Position numbers and translations under genes: made by a program. The notes beneath the pieces were generated by a model. It worked only from the letters and a program-made list of their open reading frames with translations. It was not told where the DNA came from and made no database searches. From Mycobacterium gallinarum (GTDB taxonomy: Bacteria > Actinomycetota > Actinomycetes > Mycobacteriales > Mycobacteriaceae), in contig NZ_AP022601.1 of NCBI RefSeq assembly GCF_010726765.1, positions 248,001-312,000 on the forward strand: DNA of 64,000 nucleotides. The letters run 5' to 3'. Of the stretch, positions 35,392-43,454 are shown one piece after another (position 1 is the stretch's first letter; each line of letters starts with the position of its first letter).

Positions 35392-36446
35392 CTGCGGATC
35401 AAGGGCAAATCGGCCATGGTCGCGAAGCCCGCCGGCGCATCGCACACGGCCGGTATCGCGTTGACGACTTGCATGGCGACGGTGATCAGGCCTGCCTTCA
35501 CGTGCTCTTCGATCGAGGCCTCACGCGAGAAGCTGGCCAGCGGGAAGAAATGTGTGCGCATCGACGGATCGCCCTCGATGGTCAACGTCCAACCGTCAAG
35601 CGGTTTGGGCCAGTGCTCGGGATACTCGCCGCCGACCGTCCATAGTGTTTCGAATTCGATCAGCGTCTCGCCGTCGCGATGGCCACGGAAGTTCCACCGC
35701 TGCCCGGCGGTGGTGCCCGCCTTGACCACCTGACCGAACATCTCGAAGTCCTTGGTCGCAGACACCGCTTCGAGACTCACCGAAACGTCGTCGATGCCCG
35801 CGTTCAAGGTGTCGGAGATGAACCAGGTCTGCTCGACGAAGAGCTTCGTCAGAAAGCCGAGGTAATCGTTGGCCGTCGGTGTGACGTCTTCCGGCGGACG
35901 ACCGAACCACATTCCGTCGAAGGTGATCTCGGTGCTCTCCCACAGCGTCCAGTCGGCGCGCTCTTGCAAGGTGATCTGATTGATGGTGCGGCTCATCCCC
36001 GAGAGTGCCAGGGGCAGCACGCCGGAGAGGTTACCGGGGTTGAGGCCGCTGCCGTGGATGGTGGCGTTGCCCTTGTCACACGCCTCCTGCAGGCGTTGCC
36101 GATCCCCCTCGGGAATGCGCCGTGGGTGGAACAGAAACGACGGCGTCGCCACATTCTTTCCGCTCGCGAGGAGTGCGCAGACGTCGTCGAGGTCGGTGAA
36201 CGACGGCGCGTAGAGAACGAGATCGGCGTCGAGCGCGAGGATGTCCGCAGTGTCGGTCGTCGCGGTGACACCGATCGGATCGCGGCCGACGATCGTGCCA
36301 ATGTCGACCCCGTTCTTTGTATCGGAGTAGACGCGCGCACCGACCAGCTCGATGTCGGGCCGGTGGTCGAGGATTGCCGTCACCATCTCGGTGCCCACCC
36401 CGCCGGTGGCCCACTGGATGACTCGTATCGGTCGCGTGCTTGTCAA
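35370..36446 (-). CDS. DapB-like NAD(P)-binding oxidoreductase (paralogue 4)
   Basis: A 358-aa family member with PIRVIQWATGGVGTEMVTAILDHRPDIELVGARVYSDTKNGVDIG, GSGLNPGNLSGVLPLALSGM and VNAIPAVCDAPAGF. TTG 36446 with GGGAGC upstream is preferred; the longer ATG frame (36512) crosses the divergent promoter. It is divergent from an SDR gene at 36537 and shares a region with GTTCTC repeats. The protein is close in layout to paralogue 1. Confidence 0.78.
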   Translation of the reverse strand: MTSTRPIRVIQWATGGVGTEMVTAILDHRPDIELVGARVYSDTKNGVDIGTIVGRDPIGVTATTDTADILALDADLVLYAPSFTDLDDVCALLASGKNVATPSFLFHPRRIPEGDRQRLQEACDKGNATIHGSGLNPGNLSGVLPLALSGMSRTINQITLQERADWTLWESTEITFDGMWFGRPPEDVTPTANDYLGFLTKLFVEQTWFISDTLNAGIDDVSVSLEAVSATKDFEMFGQVVKAGTTAGQRWNFRGHRDGETLIEFETLWTVGGEYPEHWPKPLDGWTLTIEGDPSMRTHFFPLASFSREASIEEHVKAGLITVAMQVVNAIPAVCDAPAGFATMADLPLIRSYTGFGN

Positions 36447-36504
36447 CGGACAGCTCCCTTCGACAGTGGCGCAGACTTCCACAGTATCGATGGTGATAAT
36501 GTTT

Positions 36505-36533
36505 GTTCTCACTATTCGTTAAGTGAGGTTCTC
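36505..36533. promoter_or_regulatory. GTTCTC direct repeats in a divergent promoter
   Basis: GTTCTC occurs at 36505-36510 and 36528-36533, 23 bp apart, with CACT/AGTG arms between them. The region separates the DapB-like gene (minus, 36446) from the SDR (plus, 36537). It belongs to the GAGAA/TTCTC motif group seen from here to 49.9 kb. Confidence 0.5.
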
Positions 36534-36536
36534 GAA

Positions 36537-37379
36537 ATGGAAGATGTGCTGGGGTACGAAGGCAAGTCGGTCGTTGTCACTGGCGCCGCATCAGGAATGG
36601 GCCAGGCGACCGCACAGATCCTCGTCGATCTCGGTGCCACCGTGACCGCGCTCGACATCAAGCCGACCACGGTTGCGGTGGACCGTGCATTGACGATCGA
36701 CCTACGCGATCGCGCGAACATCGAAGCGGTCGCCGCGTCGATCGACGGGCCGATCGACGGCTTGTTCAGCTGCGCAGGCCTTCCTGGTCCGCCGTTCAGC
36801 GAGTGGGACACCATTCTGGTGAACTTCGTCGGCGCACGGCATCTGGCCGAGCAACTGGTGCCGAAGATGGTCAACGGATCGTCGATCAGCGTGATCTCGT
36901 CCTCGGCGGCGCTCGGCTGGCAGGATCACATCAAGGTGATCACGGGACTTCTGGAGACAGACGGCTTCGATGCCGCGGTCGAATGGCTCACGGCCAACGA
37001 GAAGAGGTGGTCCTGGAGTGGCTACGCGTACTCCAAATACGTCATCGATGCGTGGGTCGGTTGGTGGTATCCAGAGCTAGGCCCCAGAGGCATCCGGATC
37101 AACTGCATCAACCCGGGTCCCACCGACACGGCGATGATGCCGGCGTTCCAGGATCTGATGGGCAAGGAGACGGTGGATCAGGCGATCGGGCCGGTCGGTC
37201 GCTACTCCACTGCGGAGGAGCAGGCTTGGCCACTGGTCTGTCTGGGCAGCCCGCGGTTCAGCTATGTCGGCGGTGAGGTCCTGTGGACCGACGGCGGCTG
37301 GAACGGTGCGATGACCATGGGCCGCCACGAAGCCCAGTGGGCGGATACCGCGGCAGGGGAGATGTCGAAGAACGGCTGA
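36537..37379 (+). CDS. SDR, 3-alpha-hydroxysteroid/coniferyl-alcohol dehydrogenase type
   Basis: A 280-aa SDR: GAASGMGQATAQIL, FSCAGLPGPPFSEWDTILVNFVGARHLAEQLVP, a Ser segment (VISSSAALGW) and YAYSK after an insert of about 30 residues (HIKVITGLLETDGFDAAVEWL). The insert and CAG in place of NNAG are typical of the 3-alpha-HSD/coniferyl-alcohol dehydrogenase subfamily. ATG 36537 is chosen; the much longer open frame is antisense shadow of the DapB-like gene. The substrate is probably a cyclic alcohol. Confidence 0.85.
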   Translation: MEDVLGYEGKSVVVTGAASGMGQATAQILVDLGATVTALDIKPTTVAVDRALTIDLRDRANIEAVAASIDGPIDGLFSCAGLPGPPFSEWDTILVNFVGARHLAEQLVPKMVNGSSISVISSSAALGWQDHIKVITGLLETDGFDAAVEWLTANEKRWSWSGYAYSKYVIDAWVGWWYPELGPRGIRINCINPGPTDTAMMPAFQDLMGKETVDQAIGPVGRYSTAEEQAWPLVCLGSPRFSYVGGEVLWTDGGWNGAMTMGRHEAQWADTAAGEMSKNG

Positions 37380-37386
37380 GCCGTTC

Positions 37387-38190
37387 TCAGATGAAGTCCG
37401 ACCCCCCGTCGACGTTCATGGTGGCGCCGGTGACGTAGCCGTTACGTCGCGACGCGAGATATGCCGTTGCGGAGGCGATCTCCTCGGGCAGGCCGGCACG
37501 GCCGATGTCGCAGGGATGCCCGTAAGTCTGCTCTACCCACTTCATCACGTCGTGAGGATCGGAGGAGTCAAGGCCGTCCTCAGCCAGAATGTCCTTGAGG
37601 ACCTCGGTGAAGCTGGCCGTAACTATCGTCCCTGGGCACACGCAGTTGACAAGGATTCCCTCGGGTCCAAGGCTTTTGGACAGATTCTTGGTGAAGCTCG
37701 ACAGTGCGGCCTTCGATGCGGTGTAGGCCACCAGGCGTGCGCTTTGACGCTGGATCGAGTGCGCGGAAAGTGTGACGATGCGGGCCCATTCGGCGGCGCG
37801 GAGCATGGGCAGCGCTGCACGCACAGAACGGACTGCGGACATCGTGCCCAGATCGAACGCGGCGTGCCAGTCGTCGTCGTCGAGTTCTTCGAACGCGCCC
37901 GCGCTGGGGCCGACGGTGTGCACAAGCACGTTGAGCCTGCCCCAGGCGTCGCTCACCGCCGCGTACCCCGCCACGATCGATTCGGCATCCGCCATGTCGA
38001 CGGTGATCGGCAGTACCTCGGGAGCCCCCGCGCTTCGAACGCGATCGGCCGCTGCTTCGAGCGCTTTTCGTCCACGCGCCATGATCGCCACCGAGGCGCC
38101 CTCGGCACCAAGGGTTTCTGCGATCGCAAGACCCATGCCCTTGCTGCCTCCGGTGACGACAGCGGTGGCACCCGCGAAGCCCAGATCCAT
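37387..38190 (-). CDS. SDR-family oxidoreductase
   Basis: A 267-aa classical SDR with GGSKGMGLAIAETL, the Ser segment VTLSAHS and YTASK, ending YVTGATMNVDGGSDF. NNAG is replaced by VGPSAG. It is transcribed against the SDR at 36537 and lies 12 bp downstream of the SDR at 38203 in the same operon (ABM-like relic, Bfd, SDR, SDR). Confidence 0.87.
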   Translation of the reverse strand: MDLGFAGATAVVTGGSKGMGLAIAETLGAEGASVAIMARGRKALEAAADRVRSAGAPEVLPITVDMADAESIVAGYAAVSDAWGRLNVLVHTVGPSAGAFEELDDDDWHAAFDLGTMSAVRSVRAALPMLRAAEWARIVTLSAHSIQRQSARLVAYTASKAALSSFTKNLSKSLGPEGILVNCVCPGTIVTASFTEVLKDILAEDGLDSSDPHDVMKWVEQTYGHPCDIGRAGLPEEIASATAYLASRRNGYVTGATMNVDGGSDFI

Positions 38191-38202
38191 TGTGTTTCCT
38201 CC

Positions 38203-38964
38203 TCAGGTCTTCTTTGTACGGGCCCGCGGCGCGAGGTGCACGATATCGCTCACGACGGTCGGATTGGCCCGCGCGACGGCAATGAAGGACAGCAGGGCAT
38301 TCGCGACATCGTCGACCGCGGACATCTCGGCTGGGATCTGACCCTCGTGCGCCCATGTCCGGTACAGGTCCGCCAGCAGATCGCGGTCAGCACCGCGCAG
38401 GATCTCGGTACCCTCTGTCGGGCCGACGCTCACCCGAATTACTGGCAGTTCCGGATGCTCGGCACGCCATGACCTCAGGATCTCGTCGAGAGCGGCCTTG
38501 CTCGCGTGATAGGCGGCGACGCCGGCGCGCGGCCGGCCGACGTCGTGGCTCGATGCGATGAGCGCGACTGCGTTGTCTGCGAGGTGTGGCACGGCTGCGC
38601 GCAACAGGTGGGAGGCGCCCACAGCGTTGACGGCATAGGTGTGCATCCAGGTGGTGACGTCGGTGTCCTCGATCAACGCGAATGGCGCAGAGGCGCTGGT
38701 GAACACGACCGCGTCGAGACCGCCGAGGCGCGCCGCGACCTCGCCGACGACGCGTTCGATGGCCTGCGGATCGGACACGTCGAGCTCGTGTGCTGAGCCG
38801 TCGAGCTGTTCGGCCAGCGTGGTCAGGATGTTCACCCGCCGCGCCGCAAGGGCGACTTTCACCCCCCGAGCATGGGCGGCCAGCGCCAGGGCTTGTCCGA
38901 TCCCGGACGATGCGCCGACGATGAGCATCCGTATTCCCGCGATGTCGGAGTGCGGATCTGTCAT
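38203..38964 (-). CDS. SDR-family oxidoreductase
   Basis: A 253-aa SDR: GASSGIGQALALAAHARGVKVALAARR, the Ser segment IASSHDVG and YHASK, then SWRAEHPELPVIRVSVGPTEGTE, the same subfamily feature as the 26764-27552 protein. ATG 38964 overlaps the Bfd stop in ATGA, so translation is coupled to a ferredoxin gene. The [2Fe-2S] protein may pass electrons elsewhere in the pathway rather than to the SDR. Confidence 0.85.
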   Translation of the reverse strand: MTDPHSDIAGIRMLIVGASSGIGQALALAAHARGVKVALAARRVNILTTLAEQLDGSAHELDVSDPQAIERVVGEVAARLGGLDAVVFTSASAPFALIEDTDVTTWMHTYAVNAVGASHLLRAAVPHLADNAVALIASSHDVGRPRAGVAAYHASKAALDEILRSWRAEHPELPVIRVSVGPTEGTEILRGADRDLLADLYRTWAHEGQIPAEMSAVDDVANALLSFIAVARANPTVVSDIVHLAPRARTKKT

Positions 38965-39155
38965 ACCCTGCTTCCCCTGCCTGATTCCGTTGTTGTCGAG
39001 AAGGAATCGATGATCGACCTGATGGTGCGGCAACACCTGCCGCACTCTGATCCTGCCCCGGACGCCGCGGCCACCTGTTTGGTGGTCCTTGCTCCCGCGA
39101 CGATGGCGGCAGAAACCGTGTCGTTCGTGACACCCTGACACAAGCAGACGTACAT
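38961..39155 (-). CDS. Bfd-type [2Fe-2S] ferredoxin
   Basis: A 64-aa protein starting MYVCLCQGVTNDTV. Cysteines 4, 6, 38 and 41 fall at the same numbers as in E. coli Bfd (CLC ... CGRC), with an extra Cys42. Bfd proteins give electrons to bacterioferritin for iron release; no bacterioferritin is encoded here, so it may serve another oxidoreductase. Start and stop overlap both neighbours. The longer open frame upstream is not homologous. Confidence 0.85.
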   Translation of the reverse strand: MYVCLCQGVTNDTVSAAIVAGARTTKQVAAASGAGSECGRCCRTIRSIIDSFSTTTESGRGSRV

Positions 39156-39637
39156 CAGTGCAGGTCCGTCTCGCTGGCGTCGGCCAGGCGCATCGCATTG
39201 ACGAACCGTCCTACGAAGACCGGCGGATATGCGCCCACGCCGGCGGCGGTGAGCCAGGACGCCGCAACCTCTGAGCGGTCCAACCAAACGAGTGCCTTCT
39301 CCGCGCTCGCCAGCTGTTGCAGGAACATCACCTCGTGCGCGGTGTCGAAGGCTCGGTAGACCAGGGTCCTGCGGATGCCGGCGCGGGCGAAATGGCGTAG
39401 CGACGCGCGCACCCGGGCCATGAAACTTTCGACGTCGTCGACCGGGGTGACGGCGGCGACCACGATCTCGGTGCCCGGTGCCGGCGGCTCACCGATGTCG
39501 AAGCGTTCCACGGTCTCGCCCGCGAATACCGCTGGAAGGTCATCGAGACCAACGGCATCGAACCACTCGAAGAGTTGCGGTGACCGAAGCAGATTCAGCA
39601 GCGGCTGCTCGGTGCGGACGCCGATGACGACGAGCAC
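39155..39637 (-). CDS. Downstream part of an interrupted ABM-like protein
   Basis: A 160-aa open part beginning at GTG 39637 (LVVIGVRTEQPLLNLLRSPQLFEWFD). It contains VESFMARVRASLRHFARAGIRRTLVYRAFDTAHEVMFLQQL, which looks like a ferredoxin-like ABM/Dabb repeat. No function is known. The reading frame continues upstream without a break to a single TAA at 39676-39674 and then a 40-codon N-terminal piece, so this is probably the 3-prime part of a broken gene. GTG 39637 has no good ribosome site. Its stop overlaps the Bfd start. Confidence 0.6.
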   Translation of the reverse strand: MLVVIGVRTEQPLLNLLRSPQLFEWFDAVGLDDLPAVFAGETVERFDIGEPPAPGTEIVVAAVTPVDDVESFMARVRASLRHFARAGIRRTLVYRAFDTAHEVMFLQQLASAEKALVWLDRSEVAASWLTAAGVGAYPPVFVGRFVNAMRLADASETDLH

Positions 39638-39673
39638 CCGTGCCGGCTCGACGATCGATTCGTAAATGAAAGT

Positions 39674-39796
39674 TTAGTGCGCGCCGAGCTCTCGCAGGCT
39701 CCCTTCGTGTTGCGTCAGAACCGGCCACACGCGTGCGGGATCGCCGACCGCGAACTCAACCGCAAAGACGAAGCTGCGCAGTGCGGTGTCGCCCAT
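39674..39796 (-). pseudogene. N-terminal piece of the ABM-like gene, ending at an in-frame TAA
   Basis: ATG 39796 opens MGDTALRSFVFAVEFAVGDP and runs 40 codons to TAA. The same frame then continues TFIYESIVEPARV into the downstream ORF. The continuous beta-strand pattern across the stop suggests one codon, perhaps CAA, has become TAA. The piece is too short to act alone. A sequencing error or readthrough is the alternative. Confidence 0.6.
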
Positions 39797-39804
39797 GACC
39801 GACG

Positions 39805-39832
39805 ATTCTCGCATGTGAGAATATTGGTTCTC
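39805..39832. promoter_or_regulatory. Overlapping GAGAAT/ATTCTC operators
   Basis: Two palindromes share one half-site: ATTCTC-N6-GAGAAT (39805-39822) and GAGAAT-N4-GTTCTC (39817-39832). The second matches the 49266-49281 site at 13 of 16 positions. They lie between the divergent starts 39796 and 39847, close upstream of the SDR ribosome site. Confidence 0.65.
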
Positions 39833-39846
39833 TAGTGGAGGTGGAC

Positions 39847-40677
39847 ATGATCGACTTCACCGACAAGGTTGTTCTGGTCACCGGTGGCGGCGCGGGAATC
39901 GGGCGAGCGACCGTGTCGATGTTCGCAGAACAGGGCGCCACGGTTGTCGCGCTCGAGATCGACGAGGGTCGCGCCGAGGAGCTGCGGACGGCTGGCGCCA
40001 ACGTTCAGGTGATACACGGCGATGCGACCGATGCCGTCGATGTGTGGTCGCTGGCGACGACGATCGATGAACGGTTCGGCCGACTCGACGTACTCGTGAA
40101 CAACGTCGGGCATTTTGTGACGCGTCCGACTCCGTTCGACCAATTGACCGACGACCAGATCGACGACATCTACCGGGTGAACCTCAAACACATCTTCTCT
40201 GTCACGCGGGCCATGCTGCCGCTGCTTCGGGTCGCCGGTGGCGGAGCGAGCATCACGAACATCTCGTCGATCGAGGGTTTCCGCGGCATACCGCAGTTCG
40301 CGGTGTACGGCGCGTTCAAGGCGGCGGTCACGGGGTTCACCATGAGTCTCGCGCTCGAGCTGGGCCCGGAAGGGATACGCGTCAACGCGGTGGCGCCGGA
40401 AACCACCGACAGCGCCCAGGTTCCGCTGGACCGCATGATCCACCCGTCACAACGCCATCACATTCCCCGATGGATTCCGCTGGGCCGCTTCGGCACTCCA
40501 GAAGACATTGCGGGCTGCGTGCTGTTCCTGGCCAGCCCGCTGGCCGCGTGGGTCTCGGGAACCGTTGTGCATGCCGACGGCGGCGCCCTGGCGGCTGCGG
40601 GCTGGTATCGCGACGACCGGGGGACGTGGACCAACATGCCGGTCATCAAGGGCAACAGCTTGCGGGCCGCTGAGTAA
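39847..40677 (+). CDS. SDR-family oxidoreductase
   Basis: A 276-aa SDR with GGGAGIGRATVSMFAEQG, NNVGHF, and IEGFRGIPQFAVYGAFK carrying YxxxK. It closely resembles the 17097-17975 SDR, sharing NNVG and the Trp-containing C-terminal tail (GWYRDDRGTWTNMP). ATG 39847 follows GGAGGTGG; GTG 39835 is the alternative. It lies 44 bp upstream of the AveC-like gene, which has its own promoter. Confidence 0.87.
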   Translation: MIDFTDKVVLVTGGGAGIGRATVSMFAEQGATVVALEIDEGRAEELRTAGANVQVIHGDATDAVDVWSLATTIDERFGRLDVLVNNVGHFVTRPTPFDQLTDDQIDDIYRVNLKHIFSVTRAMLPLLRVAGGGASITNISSIEGFRGIPQFAVYGAFKAAVTGFTMSLALELGPEGIRVNAVAPETTDSAQVPLDRMIHPSQRHHIPRWIPLGRFGTPEDIAGCVLFLASPLAAWVSGTVVHADGGALAAAGWYRDDRGTWTNMPVIKGNSLRAAE

Positions 40678-40721
40678 GGAAAAGTCCCTGTGCCGACACC
40701 GGCAACGCCTATTCTCAGGTA

Positions 40722-41795
40722 GTGACATACAGGGTGAAGGTTGATCCGTCCGACTCCAGCGCAGATCCAGGGCCCCTGGTGAAGGACACCCACTCACCGT
40801 GGCCGGCGCGGATCGGGTGGGGACTGTTCGGCGTCGCTTACCTTGCCTTCGCTGTGGTGACGGTCGCGACCATCCAGTCCGGTCTGCACGGCGACCCCGA
40901 GCGGACCAACCCCAACCCGGGGCCAGCGCCATATCCGCCGTTCCTCGGCTTCGACAACTGGCCTATCGCGGTCGCCATCAGCTCGATACCCATGGCAATC
41001 GGGCTGATCGCAGCACTGAGCTGGCTGTCCTGGCGTCAGCGCAAAATCCACTGGGCGGTCATCATCGCTTTCGCCGGGCTCATCACGGGCGCGCTGGACC
41101 CGCTCGCTAACTGGGCGACTTTCGCGATCTTCGATCCGCGCATGCTGCACTTCCCCCTCTCGTGGCCATACGTCAACATTTCGCCGAACCTCGAGCCTGC
41201 GCTGGCGTTCCTCGGGGGATATGCCGCCTATTACCTTCTCAACGGGCTGGGCTTTCTGCAATTGCACGACCGCCTCGTCGACCCACTTTTGCGGCGCTCG
41301 AGTTGGTTCGTCCGTCACCGGCTGGTCGCGGTCTTCATCGGTGCGACCATCGTCGCGATCCCGATCAACGGCCTCATCCAGTTCGCGTGGATGCGGGCGG
41401 GCATATTTTTCTACACCGAGGCCGTCGGTCCGGTTCTGCAGATCGGTCACATCCATTTTCCGGTGATCATGGCGGTCTACGACTCCATCATCTTCGGGAT
41501 GGTCGCCGTGATGTGCGTCCGAGACGAGAACGGTGATCTGGTGCTCATCAACCGGATTGCCCGGTGGCTTCCCGCGCGGGCCGGCCGGCCGAAGGTGACG
41601 CTGACCCGCCAGCTGCTCATATCGGTCGCCGTGGGTCTGGTGTCGTTCGCGACGCCACTTGCGGTGTTGGCCGGCCTGCGTGAAGCCGGCCTGTCGCGCC
41701 CCGCCTACGACCAGAACCCGTATCCGAACGTGAAGGTATACGACCCCTACGGTCATCTCGAAGAAGCAGGCAAGCCGGGGCCCTTCTTCAGGTAG
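40722..41795 (+). CDS. AveC-like (spirocyclase family) membrane protein
   Basis: A 357-aa integral membrane protein with about seven hydrophobic helices. Conserved-looking loops include DPLANWATFAIFDPRMLHFPLSWPYVNISPNLEP, QFAWMRAGIFFYTEAVG and a polar C-terminus with AYDQNPYPNVKVYDPYGH. The family is named after AveC of avermectin biosynthesis, which forms a spiroketal; mycobacterial members have no known function. TATTCT (40710-40715) lies exactly 6 nt before GTG 40722, so the mRNA is probably leaderless. It heads a run of membrane-protein genes to 43445. Confidence 0.72.
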   Translation: MTYRVKVDPSDSSADPGPLVKDTHSPWPARIGWGLFGVAYLAFAVVTVATIQSGLHGDPERTNPNPGPAPYPPFLGFDNWPIAVAISSIPMAIGLIAALSWLSWRQRKIHWAVIIAFAGLITGALDPLANWATFAIFDPRMLHFPLSWPYVNISPNLEPALAFLGGYAAYYLLNGLGFLQLHDRLVDPLLRRSSWFVRHRLVAVFIGATIVAIPINGLIQFAWMRAGIFFYTEAVGPVLQIGHIHFPVIMAVYDSIIFGMVAVMCVRDENGDLVLINRIARWLPARAGRPKVTLTRQLLISVAVGLVSFATPLAVLAGLREAGLSRPAYDQNPYPNVKVYDPYGHLEEAGKPGPFFR

Positions 41796-41798
41796 GAG

Positions 41799-41812
41799 AC
41801 CGTCGACGGTCT
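41799..41812. repeat. Perfect 14-bp palindrome after the AveC-like gene
   Basis: GACCGTCGACGGTC begins 4 bp after the stop codon. It could form a short hairpin terminator or serve as a protein site. It lacks a T-run. The rest of 41813-41937 shows nothing I can name. Confidence 0.35.
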
Positions 41813-41937
41813 GAGCCCACGCGGGAAGAGCAGGGCAACAAGGCTTTTCGAATATCGGAGTGACCGAGCGTGAGCCTGCGCTGACCTTCGACAGGTTTCA
41901 CCGATTCCGTCAATCCGCCACCTTGAATTGACCGAAC

Positions 41938-41966
41938 TTGACAAACAGGATGAGATCAACAATATT
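41938..41966 (+). promoter_or_regulatory. Promoter for the small membrane-protein genes
   Basis: TTGACA (41938-41943), a 17-bp spacer and AATATT (41961-41966) form a good SigA-type promoter 116 bp upstream of the first small ORF. The surrounding sequence is locally AT-rich. This suggests that 42083-43445 can be expressed separately from the AveC-like gene. Confidence 0.5.
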
Positions 41967-42082
41967 CCAGAAACGGAAATGCACGTTCTCACTGATGGCG
42001 TGTAGCGCCTGAGGTGCTCCGCGGCTCTGAAAGCTTAGGTGGTGGGCCGGTTTCCACGGCGGCCGGCATGAGGGGATTGACG

Positions 42083-42181
42083 ATGTTTCAGGAACTTGTG
42101 CGCCTCGCGTTTGCGTGGGGAGCGATGATCGGCATCATCGTGTTCTGGTACTGGCTGCTCGCCAATATCGGAACCTTCTGA
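42083..42181 (+). CDS. Small single-TM protein (32 aa)
   Basis: The ORF reads MFQELVRLAFAWGAMIGI followed by IVFWYWLLANIGTF and TGA. AGGGGA lies 6 bp before the ATG; an upstream in-frame ATG at 42068 would give 37 aa. One hydrophobic helix fills most of the length, so it is a membrane miniprotein. It is followed 6 bp later by another mini-ORF and then larger membrane genes, which suggests subunits of one complex. No family is recognised. Confidence 0.55.
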   Translation: MFQELVRLAFAWGAMIGIIVFWYWLLANIGTF

Positions 42182-42187
42182 GCCGTC

Positions 42188-42307
42188 GTGAATGAGCAAG
42201 ACAGGCGACGACGCCGCGCACTCATCGTGTTCCAGATCGTCGTGTACGGGGCCATGATCGCCATGTTCCTGATTCAGCTGCAGATGTTGATGGTCAAGGA
42301 CTGGTAG
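42188..42307 (+). CDS. Small single-TM protein (39 aa)
   Basis: GTG 42188 opens MNEQDRRRRRALIVF, then QIVVYGAMIAMFLIQLQM and a short LMVKDW end. A basic N-terminus followed by one hydrophobic helix predicts an inner-membrane protein with its N-terminus in the cytosol. It lies between the 32-aa ORF (6 bp away) and the 227-aa membrane gene (8 bp away), a clear operon arrangement. No family is recognised. Confidence 0.55.
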   Translation: MNEQDRRRRRALIVFQIVVYGAMIAMFLIQLQMLMVKDW

Positions 42308-42315
42308 GGCGCATC

Positions 42316-42999
42316 GTGACGCGGACATCAACGACCACCTACGACGAGCACTATGACGAAAGCCGCCTGGCCCAACGTCGGGCAGATCGGTGGCTCATCG
42401 TCGGCTCAATCCTGATGGGAACGCTGGTGCTCGGGCCGATCGGATTGCCCATATTCTGCCGTGGCGTCGTGCTCTTCCGGCGGGCCGAACGCTCGGGCTT
42501 GTCCGTGCGGCCGATGATGGTGACGCTGATCGGCTACGTGATCATCATCGACGCCGCGATCAACAGCATCGGTTGGGGACTCGATGTGTTCGCCAACCAT
42601 GCGTTGATCACGCGGACGATCTTCACGGCATGGGGCAACCTCATGGACGGTGGCTACTTCTGGCACTACAACGAACTCTGGATCGGCGGAGCGGGCGCGC
42701 CAGGCGAGAAGGCGTGGATCATCATCTGCATCGTGGTGGTCTTCCCGATGCGTATCGCCGCAGCGATCGGCTTCCTGCAGATGAAGCGGTGGGGACAGCA
42801 GTGGATGATCGTCACCTGCTGGTTCGGACTCATCACCTGGCTGGGCTACATCCTCAACATGACGATGTACGCCGACGTACGTTACGCCGGAGTCGCGTTC
42901 CCGGTGATCGGTTGGTGGCTTTACAACATCTTCTACATCACCCCATTCCTCGCGATCCCGTACCTGCACACGGTGAACAGAGAAATCTTCTCTGACTGA
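42316..42999 (+). CDS. Polytopic membrane protein of unknown function
   Basis: A 227-aa protein from GTG 42316 with five or six hydrophobic helices. Between them are aromatic, polar loops: NLMDGGYFWHYNELWIGGAGAPGEKAW and MTMYADVRYAGVAFPVIGWWLYN. I do not recognise the family. Position in a tight run after two mini membrane proteins and before a 136-aa single-TM protein suggests one assembly with the AveC-like protein. Confidence 0.7.
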   Translation: MTRTSTTTYDEHYDESRLAQRRADRWLIVGSILMGTLVLGPIGLPIFCRGVVLFRRAERSGLSVRPMMVTLIGYVIIIDAAINSIGWGLDVFANHALITRTIFTAWGNLMDGGYFWHYNELWIGGAGAPGEKAWIIICIVVVFPMRIAAAIGFLQMKRWGQQWMIVTCWFGLITWLGYILNMTMYADVRYAGVAFPVIGWWLYNIFYITPFLAIPYLHTVNREIFSD

Positions 43000-43034
43000 C
43001 AGACCGTATTCGCCAGCCATAGAAAGCCGACATC

Positions 43035-43445
43035 GTGAGTGATACCACTGCCGCACAGGACGACTCAGAAGCCCGACTTCCCCTCGGCACCACCGCACCG
43101 TTCGCCCGCATGCACAAGTGGCTGAAGCGTGGACTCTACGTCTGCCTGTTCGGCCTGGTAATCGAAGGCGCGATGACGGTCCCTGCGCTGGCCTTGTGGT
43201 ACGGGTGGCCGAGCCTGTCGCTCACCGAGATCTGCAGTGAGTTGATGAAGGTCCGGTATTCCGACGATTCGCTGGACTGTCAGCAGCCCTACCCGCTGGG
43301 TGGTCCGCCCTTCGGTGGTGCGCCCGAGGCCGCGGGACAGCAGACGGCGAGAGACGACTGGGGCATTCAACCCGTCCCTGGTTATCCGAGTGTCGGATTC
43401 AGGGAATTGGTCCGCATCCATGATGAGCGCGAAGCGGCAGGCTGA
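43035..43445 (+). CDS. Single-TM hypothetical protein
   Basis: A 136-aa protein (GTG start). One hydrophobic helix lies near residues 34-58 ([26 protein letters not shown]), followed by a polar region with a possible disulfide pair ([21 protein letters not shown]) and a Pro/Gly-rich C-terminus. If the C-terminal part is outside, the two cysteines could form a disulfide. It ends the membrane-protein run; a strong terminator follows. No family is recognised. Confidence 0.65.
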   Translation: MSDTTAAQDDSEARLPLGTTAPFARMHKWLKRGLYVCLFGLVIEGAMTVPALALWYGWPSLSLTEICSELMKVRYSDDSLDCQQPYPLGGPPFGGAPEAAGQQTARDDWGIQPVPGYPSVGFRELVRIHDEREAAG

Positions 43446-43454
43446 TCTCTTCGT

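Noticed and set aside
35679..36536. Long N-terminal extension of the SDR at 36537
   Set aside because: The extra 286 residues are antisense to the DapB-like gene and would run through the divergent promoter. The SDR N-terminus MEDVLGYEGKSVVVTG fits ATG 36537.
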